In this document: positions 1 through 13,420 of the stretch, piece after piece | How positions within the stretch are numbered: the first letter of the stretch is position 1 | Layout of the letters: the number at the start of each line of letters is the position of its first letter | Assembly (NCBI RefSeq): GCF_000150275.1 | Contig: NW_002060945.1 | Location: 9,321,650-9,385,649, forward strand | DNA: 64,000 nucleotides | Direction of reading: 5' to 3' | From: Trichoplax adhaerens | Taxonomy: Eukaryota > Placozoa > Uniplacotomia > Trichoplacea > Trichoplacidae | Made by a program: the position numbers and the translations under genes | The notes under the pieces: model-generated | What the model was told of the DNA's origin: nothing | The model's database searches: none | Seen by the model: only the letters and a program-made list of their open reading frames with translations

Positions 1-2459
1 GCTACTAGGAATGTCTTGATTACTTACAGTAGTATGCGATACAACTTTTCAATGAAAAATTCGTCCGTAACTAATTTCTATTTCCACAACTTGAACATTT
101 TTTTTCGATATTTGTACCTAAATTTCTCTAAGCTATCTGTATCTACTACAGAGACTGAAGTCATGTAGAAATTGTACCGGGTTGATTCACGCTGATTCAA
201 ATAAAATGGAACCTTCCTGTAGAAATTTGTATCTCGGCTAGCCAAGTTATCAGCATTGAATTAAATCATGTAGACACATGAATGATGCTGAATAGCTGGT
301 TAAAGTTAAAATCGAGTGTAAGAAATTATTAAATAAATAGCCTCAATTTTTATTTCACTTAAAAACTTAATGATTGATAAAATATCTGAGACATTGCGCT
401 GGATTGATTTAATCCCATTCCAATAAATGAAACAGTTCTTTGGAAATAGCATCTCTGCTTACCCAAGTTATGACACTTGCTTTGCCTTAGCAATCCGAGT
501 TCAATAGGGCGGTTTAAATATTAAAAGTAGTTTTTTTATTAACATCCATTTTCTTTCCATTGGAAGATTTGTGCTACTATGAAAAGTAACATGGTTGATT
601 TCAATCAGTTGTGATTATAGAAAACAATTTCTCTTTGCTCATGGAATCTCAACATAGTGACTACAGTAATCTATTTAAAACTAGCACGAATTCCTATGGA
701 AATCGGTATTGACAGTCATGAACAATTTTTATCCATTTCTACCATTTTTGATTAAAAGAAAAGAATGATAATCATATTGATACATTATTCTTTCTGTCCT
801 TACGATTGGCTAAATGTTGTTATTTATAGGATAATCATCTTAATTTACTTCATTTTTTATTTATTCCACTATTCTAAAAATACTCCTTCAGTAACATTGT
901 CCAATATTAGAATATTGCATTTTAGAGCGATAGTATTATCCATAACATGACTACTATTCAAAAACTTAACCTAGAAGATTGATAATAATATTGTTTGACG
1001 ATGACATGGCTATTCTTTTAGACAACAAGGAATTAAGGAATAGAAATTGAGACTTGATCACGGTAAAAATCCTTTCTTGACTATAAGATATGTATTCAAA
1101 TCCCATTCTAGGGAATGTCAATTCCACTTTTTTTTTGCTACTGTCTAACCCTAATTGTAATTTGTATTTGAAAATAGGCAAGTATACAATCGATTCGAAA
1201 TTGATGATATCAGTTGGACATGTTGATTATTGGAAAATAATGGTAAGGAAAGGATTGTGCAATCACTCTATTGATACAAATACTGGAAAGACTTTACATT
1301 AGCTTATTTTTCGTATAAACAGCGATGAAAATGGCATCATTTCATTAGAAATAGGTGTTGTTTTAGAGCATTTCTTTTTATAGAATTAATTCTTCTAGCA
1401 GTATTATTTTAAAGCGTTTGATGAAATTGAATAACGATTGCCTTTATCATTCTTTTTTCTTAACATTTTTTTCATCATTGATTTGTATTTCCCTCCCATT
1501 TCTTGGAATGGATCTTGAAATGGGACAAGTTGGCACGAGGAATTAAGTTTTACATCTATTTTATTCGTAAATTATAAGCTTTCCCAAAAATAAATATGTG
1601 TAGGTCATCACCGGATACAACTAAGTAAAAATCGATTCTACTTATGTAGATATAATCTATTAATTTCTCATTGTATACAAATAACTAGATCAGTCTATTG
1701 ATTAATTAAGCTAAGCAAAGTCATAAGAGAGAAGGCGGAAATCAGATCGTCTAGGGAGCAAATCGACTCCATGTCAGTTAAACTGGCCAAGTTATCAGAC
1801 CTAGAAGGAAGATCCAGCTCAAGTTTGTCGTAGCACACTAGTCTTGATAATAATTCCTCTACTCAAAAGGAGTGATCGATCGTAATTACTATAAAATCGA
1901 TTTTTCTCCCTAAAAAAGTCATGATTGCCTTGTCTCAATTCGTTGATCTTTATTCTCTTTCGCCAATTTTGATATCTATCTATTCTTTTAGTTTTAAATT
2001 CAATATAATAAACTTTTCAAATACTATTACAATAGCTAGCAAACTATACTTTAGTTTTTATTGATAATAAATTGAATAGTATATAATGGATGATTCTTTA
2101 CACTAACTAAAAATACCCAATTTTGTTGTTTTTAATGTTTCAGTCTAATAATGAACAACAGCAATGACAGCTTGATTTATTAATTTATCCACTTAGCCGA
2201 TTTGGAAATGAGATAGATGAGCTATCATCGTTTAAGAATTGGATGCCATCAAAATTATACAGGCACTATCAGTGAAGGAGTTAATCGTTGTATCTTACTA
2301 GGAAGTAAACATATCCATCCGGGGTATCTATAAAATATAATAAGAGTCATTTTAACAAAAAGAAGGAAAAAAATCAATTACAGTAACAGAGGAGTGGAAA
2401 AAAATCCAAACAATATTACCTGTATATTGATTTCATTCCTATTTCTTTTTTGAACGCAT
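1..2459. other. Intergenic, no gene seen
   Basis: AT-rich sequence with only short chance open frames (70 codons or fewer, no family resemblance, no flanking splice signals that link them). I see no RNA gene, mobile element or clear repeat here. Confidence 0.5.
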
Positions 2460-4100
2460 CTTTGGATCCGATGTCTAACCCCGAATATTTATCACATTAC
2501 TGTTAACTAATCTTGCTTGCATTCTAGTAACTGGCATTGACATTTAACAATTTAATTTATTAAATAAGCTCGCTGCCTTTTTCTTCTTCTTAAATCGGTC
2601 TTATGTGGAGCACATTGGATACCTAGCCATGGATATTCTAAGCCCTCTCTGTTAACCGATCTTGCTCGCATTCTAGTAACAAGCATTGATATTTGACAAA
2701 CTGACTGTTTACTACTTGTTATATCGGCCAATACGGCTACTTTTGTTGCGTAGCCATGAACACTTTAAGCACTTTTTAATAGCTGATCTTGCTTGCATTC
2801 GAGTAGCTAACATTGATAGTCGGTAATTAAATTTATTAAACAAGCCCACTATTTACATCGTATTATATCGATCTATATTGCTAGTTTTGATATCCAGCTT
2901 GGACATTGAAGGCATCTTTGTTAATCGATCTTGCTCATATTATAATAACCCTCATTGATATTAGGCGAGCTGGTTGTTTGCTTCTTGTAATATCGGCCCA
3001 TGCTTTTAATAGCCATGAATATTTTAAGTTATCTCTATTAACCGATCTTGCTTAGATTCCAATAAGAAATATTAATATTTGACAGTTTTATTTTTTAAAC
3101 AAACTCGCTATTTACTTCTAGTTATGTCAGTTTACAGTGTACTTTTACCTTGTATTTCTTGACATAAAATTTAAGTCATCTCTGTTAACCGATGTTATTT
3201 GTATTCCAATAACAAATATTGATATTGACAGTTTTATTTTTAAAAAAAGCTCGCTATTTATTTTTAGTCATGTCAATATATCCCTCTATCTTGCAGATCT
3301 AGACATGGATATTTAAGCTATCTTTGTCAACCGATCTTGCTTGATTGTAATAACGACTTTAACTTTTTAAATGAGCTTGCTATTCACTTCTTATTATATC
3401 AGTCGATACAGTTACTTTCGATGTCTAGCTACGGAATTTTAAGCCGTTTTGATAGCCGATCTTGTTTTTACATTCGAATAACAAGTATTGGTATTTGATA
3501 GTTTAATTTTTAAACAAGTTTGCTAGTCTATACCTCTGTCTTGTATTTCTCGACATGCATATTTAAGCCATCCCTGTTAACTGATCTACTATTTTAATAA
3601 CAGGTATTGATATTTGCCTGTTTAATTTTTTAAACAAGTTCGCTATTTACTTCTTGTTATATTAGTCGATATAGTTACCTTTGATATCTAGCCATGGATA
3701 TTTCAAGCCGTCTATGATAACCGATCTTGCTTACATTCCAATAACAAGCGTTAAATTTTGACAGTTTCAATTTTATTTTAAAGAGGCTCGTGGATAGCTC
3801 AGTTTGCTCTTTAATGTTTCTGGTTACATAAGCCTATGTAGCTGTTTTCAGTAGTAAATCGTAGATATTTATGACAATTCTACTAGTCAGTCTTGCATTC
3901 CTATAACAAGCATTGCTATTTGATAGTTTAGTGAATGAAAGAAGTTGGTGGATAACTGAGCTGATTCATTCATTTTCTTGTTATATAACTTTACACGGCT
4001 ACCATTAGTTAACAAAGCATTAGTAGTCACAATTTTAGCTTCCATAATTATCCTATCTTGCCAGTAATTGTGATAGTTTTTATAGCTTATTTATTGGTTT
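2460..4100. repeat. Diverged tandem repeat array, ~137 bp unit, about 11-12 copies
   Basis: A marker resembling GTTAACCGATCTTGCTTGCATTC recurs near 2507, 2654, 2787, 2925, 3037, 3184, 3325, 3449, 3577, 3717 and 3879. Each copy is followed by variants of ATTCCAATAACAAGCATTG, ATATTTGACAGTTTAATTT and AAACAAGCTCGCTATTTAC. Spacing runs from about 110 to 160 bp. Copies differ by substitutions and small indels, so this is an old array. No coding potential is seen. Confidence 0.85.
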
Positions 4101-6600
4101 AATGTAACCGTGTTTAGACTGTTCGGGAATACAAACAGTTTAGCCATGAATATCTTTAAAAGTATTTCGGTTAAGATTGAGTTTCTTCTTCTAAGTGTTG
4201 AGACCGCTGTAATCGGCTTATAAATATTAGTAGTTTACAATTTGTACCTTGGATTTGACTTGCTTACTAGCGACCAATCCTATATCTGATTTTAAATTAA
4301 ATGCGCTTAAATCGTACTTGTATTGTGATATTTGCCTGGGTTTATTTTATGATTTACTTCTTTTCTTACGCGTCTATGCCGTTATCATGTGTCTACTAGC
4401 ACTAATATTGGACAATTTACGCAAGGACTACTAGATGAAGCCCTTGGTCTTCTTCTAGTATAGCTTCGCACTTAATCTAAATTACCCATAAACTGGCCGT
4501 TCTACGTTAGCTGTTTTGGAATTTACACGACTTAGATTCTACGATTTCTGCTAGAATTGGCTATCGATGTCGTCCAAAAATCCTTGTACCTTGCATTTAT
4601 TACCCAAAACATTGAATTAATAGTCGACATTCTCCAAGGGTCTCCTTTTGAATTTAATCTATATTTACAGTATATAGTCTCCAGTATATAAAAGTGAATA
4701 TTTGGCAATCATTGCTACTATAATTTGATCTATCTTGCCTAGAAACAACGCAATCTGTTATTTCTTTTTCTTAACCTTAAGCACAACCTAGCGTTAACTA
4801 GTAGCTACGGGTGCCATAAAGTATTGGATAGTCTAATACAGAACTTAATCTTATTTTGCTCATCCAGTAGTATGCAGATATGGGTATTGGCTAATATAAA
4901 CCTTGCCTTATCTAAAAATGAAGTTATCCTCCACTTTTGACTGTCCAATATATCTGAATTCTCATTACACTAGCATTAATATTGGATAATCTACTCATCT
5001 ATCTTTATAACATCTCCCTTGGTGCTAAACTGTAAATTAGTTCTCTCTTCCCTTCTCTGACACAAGTACATACCCGTTAGTTTCTGGATATTAAGCATAA
5101 TTTCTCATCGCATTAAAGTTGATTTGCCTCACGTTCAATGTGTTTTCTCTGCATTTTATCAATTTTTATAGCCATCCAAATACTATTATTTGATAATAAG
5201 TATCTTTAAAATTAAGTTAATGCACTCCCCAATGAATTTCTTCTCTATTCACATACTCGTATATATTCTAACTTCGATAGATGTTCATTTATATCTGACA
5301 ATTGACGTCATTACAGTCGATCTGTCTAGGCCGCAAATGAAGTTAATTTTTTGCTGTTTATTTATCTATATTGCCTGGCTTCCATTATATAAGTATTGAT
5401 ATCTAACAATTTGCATCATGCTTATGTACGTAAATCCGCCATGGATATGTTGATACGTGACAACTGACGTCTTTAAATCTGTTCCATCTGGCTTACAAAT
5501 AATTTTGTTCATTATTTTGAATATAATAATTTATTCTGGCTTTCATTGCTCAAGCATTTAATCTACTTTGCTAATATTGACCTATCTTTGCAATAACTTA
5601 ACTTTTTTGACTACTTCACACCCTGACTTTGGTATACTAGCATAGTATTTAGTTATCTATGTTTCCAATGTTTAAAACCTAGACTATCTACGGATGAGGT
5701 CATTGCTCATTGGCTTTCTTCTTGCAGCAAGGTAGGTAAATGATATGGAAATTGGTAGTACAGGCTATTAAGGTAGTTATGTTACTGTTAATCACTCCTT
5801 ATAATGTAGAGGTAAATTATTTATGTTATCCATCCAGATTGTAATATACAACTATTGATAGAAATAATCTGCCTTACGCTTACGATATTGGCTTGTTTAT
5901 TCCTTAATTTTAAATTTCGTATATGTATGTCCGGTATATTCCCCAATTGGATAGAACAACATTTGATATTTGACAATCTATACTGTTCAATTCGATCCGT
6001 GATGTATATGATAAATTTATTTTCAATCCTTATTATATCTTGACATCTGTATCGTTATGACTTTAATATAAACAGGATGGGGATTGAACTTATCCTGCTT
6101 ATAAACACTTCCATTCTTTATTTTTTTCTTTTGCATGTACTACGGTAACTTTCAATACTATTTTGTAAGCATAGATACATGGTAATTTTCAGGCTTTAAT
6201 CTTGCTTAATCAACCTTTTTACAGCTAACCTTTTTTGACTATAAATAACTCAAATTTCTGGTACTGTATTCCTTGAATTTGATGTACTACTGATCATGTT
6301 TGCAGTCAGGGGCCATAGTGCAGGTCTATAGTGCGTAGACACGGGTTAATTTTTCAATTTCCGTATCTGTCATATGGTATACGATTTACACACGCCACAT
6401 GTAACCCTAACTTGGATATTCGGTAATTTATATTTATTTGATATTTTCGTACCTTACTTCATCTTGCTTTTAACTAAAATGTATACTTAATTTCTTATAT
6501 ACGGCTACATTACGTGTTATGGATAATATGATCTATATTATATAATGTCAATATTGATACAAAACAATTTATATCTTTCAACTCTAAAGTCTTGACTACA
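4101..6600. repeat. Probable decayed continuation of the 2.5-4.1 kb repeat
   Basis: Fragments of the same vocabulary recur irregularly, for example near 4398, 4690, 4808, 4972, 5280, 5385, 5449, 5957 and 6410: variants of ATTGATATTTGACAATTTA followed by a CGATCT/ATCTTGCC-like segment. The order is kept but the spacing is uneven. It could be the edge of the array, degraded beyond clean alignment, or a separate related family. Confidence 0.4.
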
Positions 6601-9600
6601 AATGAGGCTATCACTCTATTTCTTAGAAAAAAATTACAGGTTTCAATAGAAGAGCAATCTATGTTGTTGACATTAATTGACTGTTTCAATATTCAATCCG
6701 ACGATCTAATCTACCAAAATTTTAATCGTTGTAAATTTTATGATCGAAATTAGAGCACATTTAAATTTCATGTTTATAGCTTAAGAATTACCATGTTTGG
6801 TAATTATAGTATCCGTTGGATATCTATCGAATTTAATCATCATCGAAAATTACTGAGCAAACACCTAACGTTATTTTTCGATATGGCTATTTTTGCTTGA
6901 ATGTTACTTTTATAATAATCAGTCAATGACAATATGCTTTTGCAGTAAATAGTCGCCAACTTGGATCCTGGCCAATTCTGCAACAATGCCACCTATTAAT
7001 AAACTATATAACTTTAGTAGATCTTGGCCAGTAATATAATAGCTAAATATTGAATAAAATCCGTACATCCTGTCTACATCCATCACTTGAATCCAAATGG
7101 AGACATTCTATACAATATAATTATTTTTTCTTAAAAAGGGTAACTATTTTAATTACAAGAAAAATACATCAAATGTATAAATCAATAATGATCAATTGTT
7201 TATCTACTTCTCCTCCATTTCTAGTTAGAACACATTATTCATGCGTGAATTTCTAGTATAGGATATTACGTGACAATATGAATAGACAGCAGTTGAAATG
7301 GCTTAGTTTATATTTAGTTTCCATTTCTTGAATTCAAGTTATGACATCAGTACGTCATCTTTGAACTTCTTTTGACAAGCCTATAACTAGTAGCATTCAT
7401 TCATTGCTTTCTCTCCATACATATACAGTATATGTGCGTTTATCGAGACAAAGCCATAATTCCATAGACTACCTGCATTTGCTAATGTAGAGAGTAGACC
7501 AACTAGTACAATATATTGGAAATCAAGCAAATGAAAGAATTTAGAGATTGTCGTCTTACTGACTAGTGTTGTAATTGGACTTTGAGATTTCTAAATTTTT
7601 TCATTCATTATCGTCATATATTATCAATCCCAATCGTGTTCTGTCTCTAGCTGGTTGCTCACTACCCTATAGCCATCTTCTGTTGTGTATGATAATAATT
7701 AGAGCAAGTCTATTTTGTTAAAATAGAATGATCAACTATGGTTTATAAATTAGGATAGAAGCAGAGAAATATTTTTAATAATCAATATAATAGGTGACAT
7801 TGAGATTCAAGCTAACTATCTAATCGATGTAATCTATCTTCATTATAATTTATCCCATGCTTTAGTTATGGTTGAATCCTAATAAAGCCTATCATTTCAA
7901 GAAGCACCCAGAAAAGGTAAAATATCAGAACTAATTTTATTCTATTAGCTGTCAAAAGTATATTTTATTACCCTTTTAGTAAAACTTTGACATAGGTGAA
8001 TCTAGTTATTTTTCATTTTTACACATGATAACGTCAAATGACAACTTGTAAAGTATTTACTTATATATATAGATAGATAGTTAGATACAAGTCTAAAATT
8101 TACCTTTCCCTGTTTCCTTCATTTTTTTAATATCAACAAATTACCAACTTTTGGAGTCTATTAGATTTTACATTGCAATACGTTTGTCTTAGATAGGAGT
8201 AAAATTATATTTTAATTTTAATTCCGAACAGTTATCATAAACGATTCAATATATTAAGATTTATTTTAGCTAGACAGAAGTAAAACTACATCTTATATGA
8301 CTTTGCCTATTATTACGTGCAGTATCAAGTATTTAATTCAAACCCTTAGTTGAATTTCGTTCGGGTAGAAAGAACTATGTTGCAAAGTAACTTTGCATAG
8401 TGGCGTAATAGAGTTCTAATAAGATAAGTAGAATGTACTGTCATCAATTTATCTATGATGTCTGAAATATTTTAATAGATAATTGCATGCTGCCGTATAA
8501 TATTATGTAAGTCCTGGCATTAACGTTATGAAGCTACACCATAAATTGTCCGATTTTGTAAAAATTTTTGAGTTTATAATTTGGTCTGAAGAAAGACTAG
8601 TAGTTATTGCGGCCACTTGTCGTTGGGAGATCGTCAGTATTTAGAATCATATTGTAGGGTAGATATTATACTGTATTCATGTATGGTATTCACTGCTGAT
8701 ACAATGACTAACGTTAGTCGTAATTATCAAGATTTGGATATAACTCCTTATTTGGTGTAATTATCTATATTTGGTAACTTATACTAAATATGAATACATA
8801 AAAGAAATAGTGTTTGAGGCTGAGCAAGCTAAGCACGGGAGAGAGTTTTACGAAGAGTTGTTGTTTAGATCGGATCTTGTTACTCGTTGGTAACTTCTAG
8901 TTCATAACTAATAAATTGAATATAGCCAGATTTAGAGCCTGTTTTTATTATTTATTACTACATCCCAACAGTAGATATCGGGGAAGACTATCGTGGCAGT
9001 GAGCGCATAACGTATAGTTCCCACTAGTAGTGTCTAATTTGTCGATGCAAATTGCGGTTTATAACAGGCTATAAATGGTATGGCACATTTAGCTATACCG
9101 TATTAGCACAGAAAAGTCTGTACTTCATGCATTATTAAGGTAGATAAAGTTAAGATTCGAGGATAACTCCACGATATATGCATCTTTAGAACAGATAAGT
9201 AAGTTTGCACGCCCATATTTTAATGTATTGCTTGGGGTAGGCAACGGTAAATTTCATTGTATGTAAATCTACTTAGGCACGTGCAACAATGGTTAGCCTA
9301 TATTTTATTGCCTTATCTAGAGTAGTTCGAGATAAAATGACGTTACCCTTCTGCATATTTAGCATATGCAAGTCTATATAACTTTATAGGCCGCATAGAG
9401 CAGATCAAGATTAGAATACCTTCTAAATCTGCACCATTTACATCTCGAATAGCTACTATGCGTAATAAGTAAGTCTATATCTTGCCGACCGTTTTGAGCT
9501 ATACATACATGAATTTATATTCTAAATATACATTGAATTATAAAACTAGTAGTCTAGTGTGCAGTTACAGCTAGTTCTATTATTTGTACATCAACAATCA

Positions 9601-11535
9601 TTAGTATCCGGTATATTATAGCTTTATATTCTCTTAAAGTACCTTCCCTTTTTAATCTCAATGAAAGTAATTGTGGTACCAATAGATTTTAAGAATCATA
9701 AGCAATCATTTACAAACTTTTTAATGCTATAATCATACAAATAACGTCGATTTTGTCCTTATTAGTCGAAAATAGCAGCAGTAACTGCTTAAGAAATTTG
9801 CTCATATAAATGGAATCTAAATCTGTAAATAATATTAATCATTTGCGTTTACAACATATCGGTAGTCGTCATAGACTCGTATTATTGCTTACACTCCGTC
9901 AACGCAAATTGGTTTAAAGCCTAAGTTTAATTTAAATACGTGTTATAAGGTAACTTTAGTAGAAGGCTTTTAAATTGATATCATTGCCAGTGGCTTTATC
10001 ATAAACATTTGAGAATTTCGCTAATCTTAAAGTTGGTTAATAAATCAACCATTAGATCTTGTTTGCATAACTTTATTATTTTATCTCCATTAGATGTGTA
10101 ACTTCAAAACTTATATTTAAAGCTTCAAGATGGACTAATTTTATTGTTGTACGATAAACGAATTGCTTTAATAGATTAATGCCATCGGAATACTAACCAT
10201 TGCATTATGCTTTAAGTTCGGGGCTACTAAATTTCAATTAGTTACTGATTTTGCACTTTCTTCGACTTGATAGTGACACAATTTAAGCTAGCAGGAGAAT
10301 GAAACATTAGCTAAGGTCTGACTTTTCCAACTTATCATGAAAGTAATCCTTGAAACTAACAGATTTAAAGCATAGCCTCAGATCATCCGACTCATGAAAT
10401 GTATAAGGCCATAATTCCCAAATATCCACCCTTTAAATAAAATTTAAGCTTGTATGATGCATATCAGCGATTATTATCTTGAGGTCAATGTGATCAACTT
10501 CTCTACTGTATTGAAATTCATGAACTAGGTACCAATCATTGATATTGCACCGTGTGCATAAAGTACTTCGCTACTGAGTAGAGCAATTTTTAACTACAAT
10601 TCGTCTCTTGTATTCCTGTTAAATGCATTTAAACTAAATTACAATCACGTAGGATCATAATCGTTCATTAATCGTGTATGTTATAACGCTATCGTTTAAA
10701 GATTTTCCTTCTATTAATTTTCATGACTAAGTTTATAATATTCTACGAGAAAGATTACCGCATAATCTTGTTTTAGAATATCAATAATTAATAATCTGCA
10801 CTGCATTGAATTAAGTTATCAAATACATATAAAGAATATTATACAACGGATACTATCATTAATGTTCGTTTCAGCAATTTACATAAAATTAATTAGCAAG
10901 TTTATCTCTGTTCTGATAATCTTTCCAAGGAATTGTAAACGAAATGTTGCAGTGGTAAAATTATTTTCAAATTCTGATGTTGAATTCCGTCATAGCCTAC
11001 GGTATGGCTTAGCAATTTTCAATTATAATACATTATACTACTTAGCAGCAGTTTACGTAAACTATCAAGAAGGAAAATATTCACGTATACATCCTAAAAT
11101 CCTTATAAGTATGATTTCGGAATGAGATCTATCATTTATTATAGTTAAATTTGTATTTGAAAAAATTTTTCTCATGGCAAACTGACATGATATTATAGTA
11201 ATGCTATGAATAATATCAAATTCGATTCCATCAAAATCTTATAATTTGCGAAAAATATGCATCTTATCCGTAACGTTTGCAAAGAACAAATAATAATTTA
11301 ATGGTTGACAATGTATTCATAAAATTGAGAAGACAGTTTTAGTCTGCTTAGCAGTTAATTATTGTCGCCGCTTCTTCCGTATTTCCTACATTCAGTTCTA
11401 TATCTTTGACATTTTTAGATATTAAATAGAATCATGATAGAAATCGACTGACATATTGCGGAACTATATAACTTAGTCGTCGATATATTAATCAATTAAA
11501 TATTACTTCGATCTATTATAATAGTCTATCATTGT
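6601..11535. other. Intergenic, no gene seen
   Basis: AT-rich DNA. The longest open frame (10862-11125, 87 codons) lacks any recognisable domain and is the kind of frame expected by chance. Weak short-range similarity between stretches around 9180 and 9360 hints at another worn repeat, but I cannot define a unit. Confidence 0.4.
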
Positions 11536-11539
11536 TATA

Positions 11540-12900
11540 ATGTCTGCCGCACATTTTCTTCATTCTAAGCAATGGAACAATGACATATTTCAAGACCTAT
11601 ATTGTGCTTAAAACAATTATTAGATTAATTGTACAGATATTAAAATAGAAAATTTACTTGATCGCTTCATTTAAAGTTCTATCTTCTCATGTAATACTAC
11701 ACTTGCTATCATGCTCATTATGATCGTTTGAATCTATAAGACTAATGGGAGAAAAATTACTTTGTGTTAATAACCCAAAATTACTTCTCCTTCGTTCTGC
11801 CTGATTCAGTTTATGAGCCAGACATCTCTTCAATACCGATATTATGCTCGATCTGATCGTAGAACTGTAACAATTACATAAATAGATCTAAAAAGATTCC
11901 ATCAACACTTTCAGACTATAGTTGTAGCTATAGCTACGCGAAATTACGCCAACGTCTATGATGAGCTTCGATTCAGCACACACTATTAAGTTATTTAAAG
12001 CTATACCGGATACTTTCTAATACAGATATTATATTAAACAAATTAATGACTTTTTACCTATCATGAACAAATGTTATAGGGGAAAATATTACCTAAGGAA
12101 CCAATTGCTTTAATTCACCGATATAATTTTAAGTCTACTTTCCTTGAATTAAAAAAATCACATCATTCAGTGAAAACAATGCGCTTAACATGGCTATTAC
12201 ATTCTATCAAATTATCATCATAGCCAAGATGATATATGCAATAGCAAAATAATCGTTGTCAAACCGATTCTTCAATTCATAGCTGCAATTATAGCCTCTA
12301 CTATAAATTTGTGATTCTAAGCTTATCTAAAGATACTGATATTTTGCAATATTGGTTCTATGCTCAATTAAGCTACTATCATGCACATGCTGGAAGGCGT
12401 ATAAAGATGAATATCTAAGAGATCGATTTCAATTCGTAGCTATTATAACTTCCCTTTTTCTAAATTATTAACTCTGGATTTATTTAACAGTAATAATGCA
12501 TTTCGATATGAATCTCATACTCATTTCAATTATCATAGCCGCACCAATGCGTATAATGAAGAATCACTCTTTAATTGATTAAAGAAATTTAATCCGTAAT
12601 TATGATCACCTGCTCTACTCAAATTTTATCCTTTATCATTTAATTATAACGATACCCTCAGCATGGATGTAATGCTCGACCCAATTATCATTATGGCCAT
12701 GTGATATACATATAATTGAAAAATAATTTCGATCAAAAAAGTGGATCATTTCCACCCAAGGCAATGATTCCTTGCTTGTTCCCAAATTGGTAATTTCTAA
12801 TTCGCTTAATAATTTGGACGCCTTTTCATGGTGGGGTTAACTATAGTGCTTTATAACGCAGATTATAACTATTGTTATCTAAAATATTATATTTAAAGTA
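11540..12900. repeat. Highly diverged tandem repeat, ~160 bp period
   Basis: A marker like AATTATCATCATAGCC followed by a GATATATGCAATA-like stretch recurs near 12212, 12375, 12530 and 12697, about 155-165 bp apart. A companion marker like TTCAATTCATAGCTGCAATT lies about 55 bp after each. Weaker copies extend back to about 11540 (near 11706 and 11837). Identity between copies is low by eye. Confidence 0.55.
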
Positions 12901-13247
12901 ATTATCGTCATCACCTTTTTGATCTACATGATAAAATAGTAATTATAATTGTTATTTAATAATATATTATTTCAGCTCATAGCAGAAATCTAGAAGTATA
13001 GTCATCTAGAATATTTCGATCGTTGTAGCAGTTATCGTTTCGATCTATATGAAGTTAATTATTATTTTAGTAATGAATAATATAACGAGTAATAAGGAAG
13101 GGAATTTGTATTTAATGGTGAATAATTTTACTACACAATAGCAATCTATAATTCTAAGGATCTCTTTTAGATCTCCTATTTTAATTTTGCATTAATTGGG
13201 TAATCATTGCAATATCAGAGTACGCTATATAGTATAATAGTATTATG

Positions 13248-13420
13248 TTGACATGGAATAGGAAACTGTCGTAGAAATATATGTACTATTAACACATAGT
13301 CGATTTATAAAATCGATTTAGAGCGTATTATTGTTGACATGGAATAGGAAACTGTCATGGAAATACTAGTACAATCAATACATTTAGACGATATGCAATA
13401 TCGATTTAGAGCGCAAAATT
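13248..13420. repeat. Two-copy direct tandem repeat, 86 bp unit
   Basis: TTGACATGGAATAGGAAACT starts at 13248 and again at 13334. Both copies continue with matching GTC-TGGAAATA, CATAGTCGAT/CATTTAGACGAT and ATCGATTTAGAGCG segments. The close similarity implies a fairly recent duplication compared with the other arrays. Confidence 0.9.

Noticed and set aside
3784-3840. tRNA-like string (GTGGATAGCTCAGTTTG)
   Set aside because: It is part of the 137-bp tandem repeat drift, with no B box or cloverleaf downstream.
10862-11125. 87-codon open frame
   Set aside because: No domain, no splice partners and no start context; such frames are expected by chance in 19 kb of AT-rich DNA.
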